Shown here piece by piece: positions 25,236 to 34,158 of a stretch of DNA of 64,000 bases (its first letter is position 1; the number at the start of each line of letters is the position of its first letter). The stretch spans positions 620,001 through 684,000 of the forward strand of contig NZ_BMSV01000001.1 of assembly GCF_014649335.1 (NCBI RefSeq). The letters run 5' to 3'. Made by a program: the position numbers and the translations under genes. The notes under the pieces are model-generated. The model saw only the letters and a list, made by a program, of their open reading frames with translations, was not told the origin of the DNA and searched no databases. The stretch is from Streptomyces roseolilacinus. GTDB lineage: Bacteria; Actinomycetota; Actinomycetes; Streptomycetales; Streptomycetaceae.

Positions 25236-25378
25236 CGTACCGGAACCTCCGATTACGACCAATACCGGTCACCCCGTCACCTCGCCTCGGGCCCCGCGCC
25301 TAGCGTCCTCCCCCAGGCGGCCCGGCCCCCACCGGTCACCGCCCCGCACCACAGCACCGAAGGGAAGTGAGCGCCCCC

Positions 25379-26470
25379 GTGGCAGCGCATCGGAAGCCCA
25401 GGCAGCGCGGGTTCGGCGGACAGGCCGGCCGTACGGCCGCCACCCTGGCCCTGGCCGGAGCCGCGACCGCCACCGTCCTCGAGGGCCCCGCGCACGCCGA
25501 CCCGCGCCTCACCGCGGCCCAGGTCAGGGCCCAGGTCGACCGGCTCCACGGCGAGGCGGAGGCGGCGACCGAGAAGTACAACGGCGCCAAGGAGAAGGCC
25601 GACACGGCACGGGCCCGGCTCGACGCGCTGCGCGACGAGGCCGCCCGCCGCACCGAGCGCCTCAACGCGGAACGCGACGCGCTCGGCACCACCGCCGCCG
25701 CGCAGTACCGCACCGGCGGGCTGAGCCCCGCCTTCCAGCTGGTGTTCTCCTCCGACCCCGACCGGTACCTGCGGGGCGCCGCCCTCGCCGAGCGGATCGG
25801 CGACCGGCAGGCCGACGCGACGGCGTCCCTGCGCGGCCGGCTCGTCGGGATCGAGCGGCTGCGGAAGGAGGGGGACGGGCGCATCCGCGAGCTGCGGACC
25901 CACGAGGCCGAGCTGCGCCGGCAGAAGGCCGCCGTCCGGAACCGGCTCGCCGCCGCCGAGCGGCTCCTGGCGCGCCTCACCGCCGCCGAGCGCGCCGCGT
26001 ATGGGGCCGCCGCCCTCGCCCGGGACGGCGGCGGTGCCCTGGGCGCCACCGCCGGAGCCGGCCTCGCGGGCCGCGCCGGTGACGGCGCCCGTACGGTGCC
26101 GGGCGGGGTCCGGGCGCCGAACCCCCGCGCCGCGCGGGCCGTCTCGTACGCGTACGGGGCGATCGGCAAGCCGTACCTGTGGGGCGCGACCGGCCCGTCC
26201 GGGTACGACTGCTCGGGGCTGGCACAGGCGGCGTGGCGGGCGGCCGGGGTGAAACTGCCCCGCACGACGTACTCGCAGATCAACGCCGGGCAGCGGGTCT
26301 CGCGCTCCCAGCTCGCGCCGGGTGACCTGGTCTTCTTCTACCCGGGCGTCAGCCACGTCGGGATCTACGTCGGCGGCGGCAGGATGATCCACGCGCCGCG
26401 CACGGGCTCGACGGTGCGCGTCGCGTCGATCGACGAGATGCCCTGGGCGGGCGCCGCCCGCGTCGGCTGA
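25379..26470 (+). CDS. Secreted NlpC/P60 cell-wall endopeptidase
   Basis: 363 residues from the GTG at 25379 (VAAHRKPRQRGFGG), with AGGGAAG ~11 nt upstream; a GTG 12 nt earlier is less likely. Signal peptide to ~residue 40 (GPAHA-D). A long coiled coil (45-205) is typical of RipA-like hydrolases. The NlpC/P60 domain follows with C278 in GYDCSG, H326 in SHVGIY and H338. It should cleave gamma-D-Glu-diaminopimelate bonds in peptidoglycan during growth or germination. The esterase gene on the other strand ends 19 bp later. Confidence 0.93.
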   Translation: MAAHRKPRQRGFGGQAGRTAATLALAGAATATVLEGPAHADPRLTAAQVRAQVDRLHGEAEAATEKYNGAKEKADTARARLDALRDEAARRTERLNAERDALGTTAAAQYRTGGLSPAFQLVFSSDPDRYLRGAALAERIGDRQADATASLRGRLVGIERLRKEGDGRIRELRTHEAELRRQKAAVRNRLAAAERLLARLTAAERAAYGAAALARDGGGALGATAGAGLAGRAGDGARTVPGGVRAPNPRAARAVSYAYGAIGKPYLWGATGPSGYDCSGLAQAAWRAAGVKLPRTTYSQINAGQRVSRSQLAPGDLVFFYPGVSHVGIYVGGGRMIHAPRTGSTVRVASIDEMPWAGAARVG

Positions 26471-26489
26471 CCCGCCGCGCCCCGCGGGC

Positions 26490-27623
26490 TCACCGGCGGA
26501 CCGACGAGGCGGCCGCGCCCGCGCCCTCCAGCCGTTCCGTCAGCCAGGTGAACACCGCCGGGACCTCCCCCGCCCACGTCGAGGTGCGGTGCCCGCCGAC
26601 GACGCGGCGCACCTCGACGCGCGTCGGGGGCTGGGCGGCGGCGCGCAGGTCGAGGCCCTGGCGGTAGCCGTCGTCGCCGTCGCCGGTGTAGAGGAGGGAC
26701 AGGCGGGGCGGGGCGGGGGCCTCGCGGAGGAGGGTGAGCGGGTCGTTGGCCCGCCGCAGCGCCGGGTCCCGGCCGGTGACGGAGTCGGGTTCGGCGGCCG
26801 GGTCGTTGTAGCCGGACATGCTGACCGCGTACCGGTAGCGGTCGGGGTGGGCCAGGGCGACCTTCGCCGCGCAGTGGCCGCCCGCCGAGAAGCCGGCCGC
26901 CGCCCAGCCGTCGGGCGTGGTGACGGCCCGGAAGTGGTCGGTGACCATCTTGCGCACGTCGACGCTGACCCACGTCTCGGCGTTGACGACGCCCGGCACG
27001 TTGGCGCAGCCCGCGTCGGCGTCGCCGAGGAGCTTGGTGCGGGGCGCGACGAGGATGAACGGCGCCACCTTCCCGTCCCGCATGAGCGGCTCCAGCTGCT
27101 CGGTGACGTGCAGCCCGGCGAACCAGGACGACGGGGTGCCGGGGTAGCCGGAGAACAGCTCCACCACGGGGAACCGCACGTTCCGGTAGGCGGGGTCGTC
27201 GTACTGCGGCGGCAGCCAGACGTACACCTCGGCGGTGACGCCCGAGACCTGGCCCTTGAGGAGGGTGGTCCGGACGCGGCCGTCGAGCGGCGCGGGGACC
27301 GGCCGGAACGTCTGCTCCGTCCTCGGCAGCTCGGCGATCCTGCGGCCGCCGAGCCCGTCCGGGCCGAGGTCGAGGGCCGCGTCGACGTGGTCCTCGCGGC
27401 CGAGGAGGTCGTCCCAGCCGCTGAACAGGCCGTTGGCGTTGTTCACCGCGACGAAGACCACCAACATCGCCGTCACCTGGGCGAAGCCCACCATCGCCAG
27501 CCGCGCCAGGCCGCGGACGAGGAGCGGCCCCCGCACCCGGCCCCACAGCGCGAAGGGCAGGACGACCGCCAGGACGGCGAGCGCGACCGCGGTCACGAGG
27601 AAGGGAGTACCCGTCAGGCTCAT
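26490..27623 (-). CDS. Membrane-anchored esterase of the alpha/beta hydrolase fold
   Basis: 377 residues from the ATG at 27623 (a GTG codon directly precedes it). Two or three hydrophobic helices at the N-terminus (residues ~5-65), then an extracytoplasmic domain similar to esterase D/mycolyltransferase-like proteins: PVVELFSGYPGTPSSW, the nucleophile elbow AAGFSAGGHCA, and a C-terminal GGHRTSTWAGEVP that probably carries the catalytic His. Such proteins are common in actinomycetes; the substrate is unknown. Confidence 0.87.
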   Translation of the reverse strand: MSLTGTPFLVTAVALAVLAVVLPFALWGRVRGPLLVRGLARLAMVGFAQVTAMLVVFVAVNNANGLFSGWDDLLGREDHVDAALDLGPDGLGGRRIAELPRTEQTFRPVPAPLDGRVRTTLLKGQVSGVTAEVYVWLPPQYDDPAYRNVRFPVVELFSGYPGTPSSWFAGLHVTEQLEPLMRDGKVAPFILVAPRTKLLGDADAGCANVPGVVNAETWVSVDVRKMVTDHFRAVTTPDGWAAAGFSAGGHCAAKVALAHPDRYRYAVSMSGYNDPAAEPDSVTGRDPALRRANDPLTLLREAPAPPRLSLLYTGDGDDGYRQGLDLRAAAQPPTRVEVRRVVGGHRTSTWAGEVPAVFTWLTERLEGAGAAASSVRR

Positions 27624-27820
27624 CACGGCAAGTAGGAGGGCGCCGGGGGCCCGCTGGTTGCCGCGCCCACGCGGCGATCACCCCACAAAAGCGCGCAACC
27701 GGCCCCGGAACACCCCACCGCCGGGCCGGGCGGGGCCGGGCCGGGTGCGTCACCCCACCGGCCCGCACGCCCCACCGCTCGGCGCGACCCACCGCCCGGC
27801 ACGGCCGCCCGGCCCGCGCG

Positions 27821-28519
27821 TCACACCAGCCGGCGGGCCGTCGCCCAGCGGGTCAGCTCGTGCCGGTTGGACAGCTGGAGCTTGCGCAGCACCGCCGAGA
27901 CGTGCGACTCGACCGTCTTCACCGAGATGAACAGCTGCTTCGCGATCTCCTTGTACGCGTAGCCGCGCGCGATGAGCCGCAGCACCTCCCGCTCCCGCTG
28001 GGTGAGCCGGTCCAGGTCCTCGTCGACGGGCGGGGCTTCCGTGGACGCGAACGCGTCCAGCACGAAGCCGGCCAGGCGCGGCGAGAACACCGCGTCACCC
28101 TCCTGCACCCGGAAGATCGAGTCGATCAGGTCGGCACCGGTGATGGTCTTGGTGACGTACCCGCGCGCGCCGCCCCGGATGACGCCGATGACGTCCTCCG
28201 CCGCGTCCGACACGGACAGCGCGAGGAACCGCACCGGGTTCTCCGCGGCCGCCGACAGCGGGGCGCAGCGGCGCAGCACCTCCACCCCGCCGCCGCCCGG
28301 CAGGTGCACGTCGAGGAGGACCACCTCGGGGCGGGTCGCGTGGATGACGGTGACCGCCTGGTCCACGTCGGCGGCCTCGCCGACGACCTCCACCCCGGTC
28401 TCCTCCGTGCGCCCGATCTCGGCCTGCACGCCGGTGCGGAACATCCGGTGGTCGTCGACGAGCACCACCCGCACCCGGCGCTCCGCCGTCCCTCCGGCCG
28501 TCTGTCCGGTCGTCGTCAT
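27821..28519 (-). CDS. LuxR/NarL-family response regulator
   Basis: 232 residues; the ATG at 28519 overlaps the kinase stop (ATGA). Receiver domain with acidic pair D22-D23 and phosphoacceptor D70 in VVLLDVHLPGGGG. C-terminal helix-turn-helix is LTQREREVLRLIARGYAYKEIAKQ...VKTVESHVSAVLRKL. Partner of the PspC-linked kinase just upstream. The target promoter may include the divergent PspC operon at 29987. A gap of 197 bp to the esterase holds no gene. Confidence 0.94.
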   Translation of the reverse strand: MTTTGQTAGGTAERRVRVVLVDDHRMFRTGVQAEIGRTEETGVEVVGEAADVDQAVTVIHATRPEVVLLDVHLPGGGGVEVLRRCAPLSAAAENPVRFLALSVSDAAEDVIGVIRGGARGYVTKTITGADLIDSIFRVQEGDAVFSPRLAGFVLDAFASTEAPPVDEDLDRLTQREREVLRLIARGYAYKEIAKQLFISVKTVESHVSAVLRKLQLSNRHELTRWATARRLV

Positions 28520-29802
28520 CCGTCCGCCTCCTGTGCCCGGTCCATCTCCAGCTCGACCTCCGTACCGTCGCCCGGCGCCGACCGCACGCGCGCGGTGCCG
28601 CCGTTGCGCTGCATCCGGCCGATGATCGATTCTCGTACGCCCATCCGGTCCGCGGGCACGGAGCCGAGGTCGAAGCCGGGCCCCCGGTCCCGTACGGACA
28701 CGAAGACCGTACGGCCCTCGACCTCCGCGTAGACCTGCACGGCGCCGCCCCCGCCACCGTACTTGGCGGCGTTGACCATCGCCTCGCGCGCGGCCTGCAT
28801 CTGCGCGGCCAGCCCCTCGTCGAGCGGGCAGTCGCCGACGACCACGACCTCCAGCGGCACCCCGTGCTTGTCCTCGACCTCGGCGGCGGCCGTGCGGACG
28901 GCGTCGGCGAGCGTGTCCGGCTCCTCCGCCTCGTCCTTGCCGGTGCCCTCGGGCCGGTACAGCCAGTTCCGCAGCTCCCGCTCCTGGGCGCGGGCGAGGC
29001 GGCGGACCTCGGCGGCGTCCTCGGCGTTGCGCTGTATCAGCGTCAGCGTGTGCAGCACCGAGTCGTGGACGTGCGCGGCGACCTCGGCGCGCTCCTGCGC
29101 GCGGATGCGCATGGTCCGCTCCTCCGACAGGTCCTGCGACATGCGTACGAGCCAGGGCCCGGCGAGCAGCGCCATGCCGGCCAGCACCGCTATCGCCGCC
29201 GTCAGCGCCGTGCCCAGCTGGGCGGCGGAGCCGCGCACCACCAGGAAGACCGTGAGGCCCATGCCGACGAGCGCCACCCCGGCCAGGCCGCGGGCCAGCT
29301 GGAACAGCCGCTTGCGGCGGCCCGACTCGGTCCACTGGGCGCGGCGCGCGTTGTCGGCCTGCCGCCACACCAGGACGACGCCGACGCCGACGAGGAGGGT
29401 CGGCCACACGTACCGGTTGGCCCGGCCGCCCAGGTCGACCGTGCCGACGAACACGGCCGCGCCGACCAGCAGCAGGACCAGCGCGACGACCTGCCCCCGG
29501 TCGGGCTTGCGCAGGCGGCGGCGCCCGTCCGGCGTGGTCTCGAACAGCGTGCGCGGCTCGTGGGAGCGGCCGCCCACGCCGAGCGGCACGGCGATCCAGA
29601 ACGCCGCGTACAGCAGGACGCCGAGCGGGCCGTCGGCGAGGAACAGCCCGAGGAACGCGAGCCGCAGCCACACCACCGGCAGCCCGAGGTGCCCGGCCAG
29701 TCCGCGCGCGACACCGCCGAGCATCCGCCCGTCGGCGCTGCGGTAGAGCCTGCGCACGGGCGGGTCGTCGGTCGTCTCGGGCATGCGGGCGGCGGCGGGC
29801 AT
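28516..29802 (-). CDS. PspC-domain sensor histidine kinase
   Basis: 428 residues from the ATG at 29802 (a second ATG is at 29784). N-terminal PspC-like domain (LYRSADGRMLGGVARGLAGHLGL) is followed by several membrane helices (roughly 45-75, 103-122, 132-146, 172-190 and 197-218). The DesK/NarX-type dimerisation region has phosphoacceptor H246 in AHVHDSVLHTL. ATP-binding domain has AAREAMVNAAKYGGGG (N box) and RDRGPGFDL (G1). It probably senses envelope stress. It is divergent from a gene for a second PspC protein. Confidence 0.93.
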   Translation of the reverse strand: MPAAARMPETTDDPPVRRLYRSADGRMLGGVARGLAGHLGLPVVWLRLAFLGLFLADGPLGVLLYAAFWIAVPLGVGGRSHEPRTLFETTPDGRRRLRKPDRGQVVALVLLLVGAAVFVGTVDLGGRANRYVWPTLLVGVGVVLVWRQADNARRAQWTESGRRKRLFQLARGLAGVALVGMGLTVFLVVRGSAAQLGTALTAAIAVLAGMALLAGPWLVRMSQDLSEERTMRIRAQERAEVAAHVHDSVLHTLTLIQRNAEDAAEVRRLARAQERELRNWLYRPEGTGKDEAEEPDTLADAVRTAAAEVEDKHGVPLEVVVVGDCPLDEGLAAQMQAAREAMVNAAKYGGGGGAVQVYAEVEGRTVFVSVRDRGPGFDLGSVPADRMGVRESIIGRMQRNGGTARVRSAPGDGTEVELEMDRAQEADG

Positions 29803-29986
29803 GGACCGATCGTCACACGCCCCGCCCACCGGGACATCAGGGTCGGCCCCGACCCCGACCCTGAGAAACGGCCCGGCCGCACCCCGGAGCGCCCCGGCGC
29901 CCCTGGGGGCGGGCCCGTGGAATATCAGGGACCGGCCAGGGTCGCGGCGGGTCCCGCCGCGGGCGGCGGCCGGTCACCATGGTCGT

Positions 29987-31372
29987 ATGACAAGCGCGAC
30001 GCCCACCTCGCCGGAGGCGCCCGGGGCTCCGCCCCACCCCCCGCCACCGGACCACCCGCCGCTGCGCCGCACGCCGCGGCAGAAGGTGGTGGCCGGGGTG
30101 TGCGGGGGCCTCGGGCGGCACTTCGACCTCGACCCGGTGGTGTTCCGGGTCGTGACGGGGGTGCTCGCCGCCGCGGGCGGCATCGGCCTGATCTTCTACG
30201 GTTTCGCCTGGCTGTCCGTCACCGCGGACGGCGAGGACGAGAACGAGGCACGGCGGCTGCTGACCGGCCGGGTCGACGGCGCGTCCCTCGTCGCCGTCCT
30301 CATGGCGCTGGTCGGCTGCGGGCTGTTCCTGTCGATGGTGGGCGGCAACGGCGAGACGATCGGCTTCGCGATCCTGCTGGTGTGCGCGGTCGGCGGCGCG
30401 GCCGTCTGGTCGCAGCGGCGCCGCCTGGCCGGCGGCCGGGAGCCGGCGGCCACCGCGGCGCACCCGGCGGGCCCCGACGCCCCACCGGAGACGAAGGCCC
30501 CGCCGGAGACGAAGGCGCCGCCGCCGCCGGGCGCCCCGTCGTGGTGGCGCGACCCGATCGTCAAGGACGGCTCGACCGGCCCCGTGCCGGTCGGCTACCT
30601 GTGGGGGCCGGCCGACACGCCCGTCGACCGGCTGCCCCACCCGTACGGGCCGCGGGGCGCGGGCGCGGCCGTACCGCCCCGGTCCCCGGCCGCCCCGCGC
30701 GGGCCCCGGTCCGTCGGCGGCCCCGTGCTGCTCCTGGGCGTGCTGGCGGGCTGCGCGGGCACCCTGGCCGCCTGGGGCGGGCATCCGCTCGGGGCGAGCC
30801 TCCAGGCGGGCCTCGTGGCCGCGCTCGCCGTGTTCGCCCTCGGCCTGGCCGTCAGCTCGTACCTGGGCCGCACCGGTTTCGGCACGCTCCTCGTGACGGT
30901 CGTGACGGCGCTGCTCCTGGCGGCCGCGTCGGCGGTGCCCCCGCAGATCGGCACGGAGTGGACCCGCCGGGAGTGGGCTCCGGCGTCCCTCGCGGACGTA
31001 CGGCCGCGCTACGCGATCGACTCGGGCGTCGGCACGCTCGACCTGTCCGCGCTGGACGTGCCGCGCGGCCGGGCGGTGGAGGTGGCCGCCCGGGCCGGCG
31101 CGGGCCGCCTCGTCGTGGTCGTGCCCGCCGGCGTGACCGTCCGGGTCCGCGCGCAGGTGGGCCTCGGCGACCTGCGGCTCCCGGACCGGCCCGCCCCGGT
31201 CCCCGCCTCCGGCCGGGCGGACCCGGCGCCGGCCGACGGGCCGGACCTGGCGGTGGACCTGGAGGTCACCCGCACCCTCCCGCCGCCTGCGGACGTGGCG
31301 CCGGGCGGCACGCTGGACCTGGACCTGCGGATCGCCGTCGGACAGGTGGAGGTGGCCCGTGCTGCGTCATGA
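29987..31372 (+). CDS. PspC-domain multi-pass membrane protein
   Basis: 461 residues from the ATG at 29987. The PspC domain is RRTPRQKVVAGVCGGLGRHFDLDPVVFRV (about residues 28-90) with two hydrophobic helices. A Pro-rich linker holds a duplicated PPETKA, then come more helices. The C-terminal ~140 residues form a beta-rich domain (IDSGVGTLDLSALDVPRGRAVEVAA) like the adhesin-like putative-membrane-sensor domains next to PspC kinases. It probably works with the divergent kinase-regulator pair in envelope-stress sensing. The next gene overlaps its end. Confidence 0.88.
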   Translation: MTSATPTSPEAPGAPPHPPPPDHPPLRRTPRQKVVAGVCGGLGRHFDLDPVVFRVVTGVLAAAGGIGLIFYGFAWLSVTADGEDENEARRLLTGRVDGASLVAVLMALVGCGLFLSMVGGNGETIGFAILLVCAVGGAAVWSQRRRLAGGREPAATAAHPAGPDAPPETKAPPETKAPPPPGAPSWWRDPIVKDGSTGPVPVGYLWGPADTPVDRLPHPYGPRGAGAAVPPRSPAAPRGPRSVGGPVLLLGVLAGCAGTLAAWGGHPLGASLQAGLVAALAVFALGLAVSSYLGRTGFGTLLVTVVTALLLAAASAVPPQIGTEWTRREWAPASLADVRPRYAIDSGVGTLDLSALDVPRGRAVEVAARAGAGRLVVVVPAGVTVRVRAQVGLGDLRLPDRPAPVPASGRADPAPADGPDLAVDLEVTRTLPPPADVAPGGTLDLDLRIAVGQVEVARAAS

Positions 31373-31622
31373 GTTCCGCCCCGGTCGGCTGGTCGCCGGC
31401 GTCACGGGCCTGGTCGTCGCCACCGTGTACGGGGGTGACGCGGCGGGCTCCTGGGACGTCCCCTGGTACGCGGCGGTCCCGATCCTGTTCTGCGGCCTGG
31501 TGCTGGCCGCGGCGGCGGCCTGGGCCGGCTACCGGGTGCGGCGGCGGCGCGCCGCGAGGGCCGCGTCGGCGGACGGCGCGGACGCCCCGGCCAGGACCAG
31601 CGGCAGCCACGCCATCAGGTAG
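31359..31622 (+). CDS. Small two-helix membrane protein downstream of PspC
   Basis: 87 residues from the GTG at 31359, overlapping the last 14 bp of the PspC gene, with a GGTGGAGG ribosome-binding site. Two hydrophobic helices (LVAGVTGLVVATVYG and AVPILFCGLVLAAAAAW), then an Arg-rich tail. The last 94 bp are antisense to the end of the DoxX gene, so its Arg/Ala-rich C-terminus may partly reflect that constraint. Likely co-translated with the PspC protein. Confidence 0.75.
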   Translation: MLRHEFRPGRLVAGVTGLVVATVYGGDAAGSWDVPWYAAVPILFCGLVLAAAAAWAGYRVRRRRAARAASADGADAPARTSGSHAIR

Positions 31623-32038
31623 GCCAGGTCGTTGCCGTAGTAGTAGGGGTCGCTCTGCCAGGTGACCGTCAGCCACAGGCTCAGCGAGATCAGCGCGCCG
31701 CCCGCCGCGGCGACCCGCGCCAGCAGCCCGACGAGCGTGCCCAGCCCCACGGCCACCTCGCCGGCGCCGATGGCGTACCCGAACGGCACCGGGTCGCGCA
31801 GCGCCTGGTCCACCAGCCACGGCACGGCCGAGCCGTCCCGTACGGACCGCATCAGCTCCCCCAGGGAGCCGGGGCCGGACGCGGCCAGGAACCGGGCGTC
31901 CGTGAGCTTGTCCAGGCCCGCGTACACGAACGTCACCCCGAGGAACACCCGCAGCGGCAGCAGCGCGTACCGCGCGGCGACCGCCCGCCGCCCGCCGCGC
32001 CGCCCGTCCGGGCGCTCCCCGTCCACCGTGTGCGCCAT
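31529..32038 (-). CDS. DoxX-family membrane protein
   Basis: 169 residues from the ATG at 32038 (MAHTVDGERPDG). Four transmembrane helices with the DoxX pattern LLPLRVFLGVTFVYAGLDKLTDARFL near the N-terminus, then GYAIGAGEVAVGLGTLVGLLARVAAAGG. Members are linked to thiol/redox homeostasis in mycobacteria, but the reaction is not defined. Its 3' end overlaps the preceding gene on the other strand by 94 bp. Confidence 0.88.
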   Translation of the reverse strand: MAHTVDGERPDGRRGGRRAVAARYALLPLRVFLGVTFVYAGLDKLTDARFLAASGPGSLGELMRSVRDGSAVPWLVDQALRDPVPFGYAIGAGEVAVGLGTLVGLLARVAAAGGALISLSLWLTVTWQSDPYYYGNDLAYLMAWLPLVLAGASAPSADAALAARRRRTR

Positions 32039-32191
32039 GGTCCTCGCCCTCGCTCGTCCGCCGTCCGCCGCCGCGGCCCGTCCCCCGGGGTGCGGGGCGG
32101 GGGCCGCGTCGGTCCAGCTGACCACAGGGTGCCCCCGGAACGACGAAGCCGCCGCCCACGGCTGTGGACGGCGGCTCGCTGACCGGTCGGG

Positions 32192-32234
32192 GTGACTCCG
32201 CGGGCCCCCGGTGCCCGGGGACCCGCGGGGTCAC
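32192..32234. terminator. Terminator of guaA
   Basis: GTGAC(t)CCGCGGG(c)CCCCGG pairs with CCGGGG(a)CCCGCGG(g)GTCAC across a 3-nt loop: a long stem with three mismatches. Its last 4 bp include the guaA stop codon. It faces the start of the DoxX gene upstream region. Confidence 0.7.
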
Positions 32235-33829
32235 TCCCACTCGATGGTGCCCGGGGGCTTGCTGGTGACGTCGAGGACGACGCGGTTGACGTCCTTCACC
32301 TCGTTGGTGATCCGCGTCGAGATGCGCGCCAGCACGTCGTACGGCATGCGCGTCCAGTCCGCGGTCATGGCGTCCTCGGACGAGACCGGGCGCAGCACGA
32401 TCGGGTGGCCGTACGTGCGGCCGTCGCCCTGCACGCCCACGGACCGCACGTCCGCGAGCAGCACGACGGGGCACTGCCAGATCTCGCGGTCCAGGCCGGC
32501 CGCGGTCAGCTCCTCGCGGGCGATGGCGTCGGCCTCGCGCAGCAGGTCCAGGCGCTCCCGGGTGACCTCGCCGACGATCCGGATGCCGAGGCCGGGGCCC
32601 GGGAACGGCTGCCGCTGGACGATCTCCTCCGGCAGGCCGAGCTCCTGGCCGACCATGCGGACCTCGTCCTTGAACAGCTTCCGCAGCGGCTCGATCAGCT
32701 TGAACTCGAGGTCCTCGGGGAGGCCGCCCACGTTGTGGTGGGACTTGATGTTGGCCGTGCCCGTGCCGCCGCCGGACTCGACGACGTCCGGGTACAGCGT
32801 GCCCTGCACCAGGAACTCGACGGGCTGGTCGCCCGACGCCTCCGCGATGATCTCCGCCTGGGCCTGCTCGAAGACGCGGATGAACTCACGGCCGATGATC
32901 TTGCGCTTCTCCTCGGGGTCGGAGACCCCGGCGAGCGCGTTCAGGAACCGCTCCTGCGCGTCGACGACCTTCAGCTGGACGCCGGTGGCGGCCACGAAGT
33001 CCTTCTCGACCTGCTCGGTCTCGCCCTTGCGCATCAGGCCGTGGTCGACGTACACGCAGGTGAGCTGGTCGCCGATGGCCCGCTGGACGAGCGCGGCGGC
33101 CACGGCGGAGTCGACGCCGCCGGACAGGCCGCAGATGGCCCGCCGGTCGCCGACCTGCTCGCGGATGGCCGCGACCTGCTCCTCGATGACGTTCCCGGTC
33201 GTCCAGGACGGCTCGATGCCGGCGCCGCGGTAGAGGAAGTGCTCCAGGATCTGCTGGCCGTGCGTGGAGTGCATCACCTCGGGGTGGTACTGCACGCCGT
33301 ACAGCTTCTTCTCGTCGTTCTCGAAGGCGGCGACCGGCACGACGTCCGTGGACGCGGTGACGGCGAAGCCCTCGGGCGCGGCGGAGCAGGCGTCGCCGTG
33401 CGACATCCACACCGACTGCTCGGCGGGGGTGCCCTCGAACAGCGTCGACCCGTTCCTGCTGACGTGCAGGGGGGTGCGGCCGTACTCGCGGGCGCCGGTG
33501 TTGTCGACCGTGCCGCCGAGGGTCTCCGCCATCAGCTGGAAGCCGTAGCACATGCCGAAGACGGGGACGCCGGCCTCGAAGAGCTCGCGGTCGAGGCGGG
33601 GGGCGCCCTCCTCGTACACGGACGAGGGGCCGCCGGAGAGGATGATCGCCCTCGGGTTCCTGGCCAGCATCTCGGCCACCGGCGTGGTGGACGGGACGAT
33701 CTCGCTGTAGACCCGGGCCTCACGGACGCGGCGGGCGATGAGCTGGGCGTACTGCGCGCCGAAATCGACAACGAGGACTACGTCCGGGTTGGTGTCGGGC
33801 GAGGCGGCAGCGGGGGTCGCTGATGACAC
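32231..33829 (-). CDS. guaA: GMP synthase, glutamine-hydrolysing
   Basis: 532 residues from the GTG at 33829. Class I glutamine amidotransferase domain: [29 protein letters not shown], with the Cys nucleophile in [13 protein letters not shown] and the catalytic His-Glu in YHPEV. The ATP pyrophosphatase domain has the P-loop [14 protein letters not shown]. The C-terminal dimerisation domain ends in the conserved KPPGTIEWE. Converts XMP to GMP; the two IMP-dehydrogenase-family genes of the same pathway lie 20 kb away in this window. Confidence 0.98.
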   Translation of the reverse strand: MSSATPAAASPDTNPDVVLVVDFGAQYAQLIARRVREARVYSEIVPSTTPVAEMLARNPRAIILSGGPSSVYEEGAPRLDRELFEAGVPVFGMCYGFQLMAETLGGTVDNTGAREYGRTPLHVSRNGSTLFEGTPAEQSVWMSHGDACSAAPEGFAVTASTDVVPVAAFENDEKKLYGVQYHPEVMHSTHGQQILEHFLYRGAGIEPSWTTGNVIEEQVAAIREQVGDRRAICGLSGGVDSAVAAALVQRAIGDQLTCVYVDHGLMRKGETEQVEKDFVAATGVQLKVVDAQERFLNALAGVSDPEEKRKIIGREFIRVFEQAQAEIIAEASGDQPVEFLVQGTLYPDVVESGGGTGTANIKSHHNVGGLPEDLEFKLIEPLRKLFKDEVRMVGQELGLPEEIVQRQPFPGPGLGIRIVGEVTRERLDLLREADAIAREELTAAGLDREIWQCPVVLLADVRSVGVQGDGRTYGHPIVLRPVSSEDAMTADWTRMPYDVLARISTRITNEVKDVNRVVLDVTSKPPGTIEWE

Positions 33830-33969
33830 TACGGCGGCCTTCCGGCGGTGGGAGGGGGTCGGTATCAGTCAATTCTACCGGCGTGGCCGGCAATCGTTTC
33901 GTCTCACCATCCGAACCGGTCGGCGGCCCGGCTGGCCGCGGCGTCGTCCGGAGGTCCATACTGGCCGCC

Positions 33970-34041
33970 ATGCACACGCACTCGACCTTCGTCTTTACCT
34001 ATGGCACCGGCTGGTCCGGCTGCCATGGTCGTGCTGCTTGA
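33970..34041 (+). CDS. 23-residue ORF, possible aromatic leader peptide
   Basis: A 23-residue reading frame starting MHTHSTFVFTYGTGWSG contains two Phe, one Tyr and one Trp within nine residues, using TTT and TAT codons that are rare in this genome. A hairpin (ATGGC-A-CCGG with CCGG-CT-GCCAT, about 34001-34026) lies over its second half, and a strong terminator follows 23 nt after its stop, before the chorismate mutase gene. This is the layout of a transcription attenuator sensing aromatic amino acids. It could equally be an independent small gene with its own terminator. No clear Shine-Dalgarno sequence is seen. Confidence 0.45.
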   Translation: MHTHSTFVFTYGTGWSGCHGRAA

Positions 34042-34064
34042 GCATTCACTGACAAGCGACTTCC

Positions 34065-34099
34065 CAGGCGCCCCGGGCCGACAAGGCCCGGGGCGCCTG
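34065..34099 (+). terminator. Strong hairpin upstream of the chorismate mutase gene
   Basis: CAGGCGCCCCGGGCC (34065-34079) and GGCCCGGGGCGCCTG (34085-34099), a perfect 15-bp stem with loop GACAA, followed by TCGTCTCC. It lies between the 23-residue ORF and the chorismate mutase start, so read-through here would control that gene. Confidence 0.8.
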
Positions 34100-34158
34100 T
34101 CGTCTCCACCGGGCCGTACCGCCGCCCCGGGGCCCCGTGAGACACCAGGAGCCCCGCC

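Noticed and set aside
25118..25378. Possible c-di-AMP (ydaO) riboswitch before the NlpC/P60 gene
   Set aside because: I looked for the conserved core and pseudoknot sequences known from such genes in Streptomyces and did not find them; only the inverted repeat is reported.
34049..34057. A further TTGTCAGTG on the minus strand
   Set aside because: No TAnnnT-like hexamer 8 nt downstream and no gene starts nearby on that strand; it lies next to the terminator before chorismate mutase. Treated as chance.
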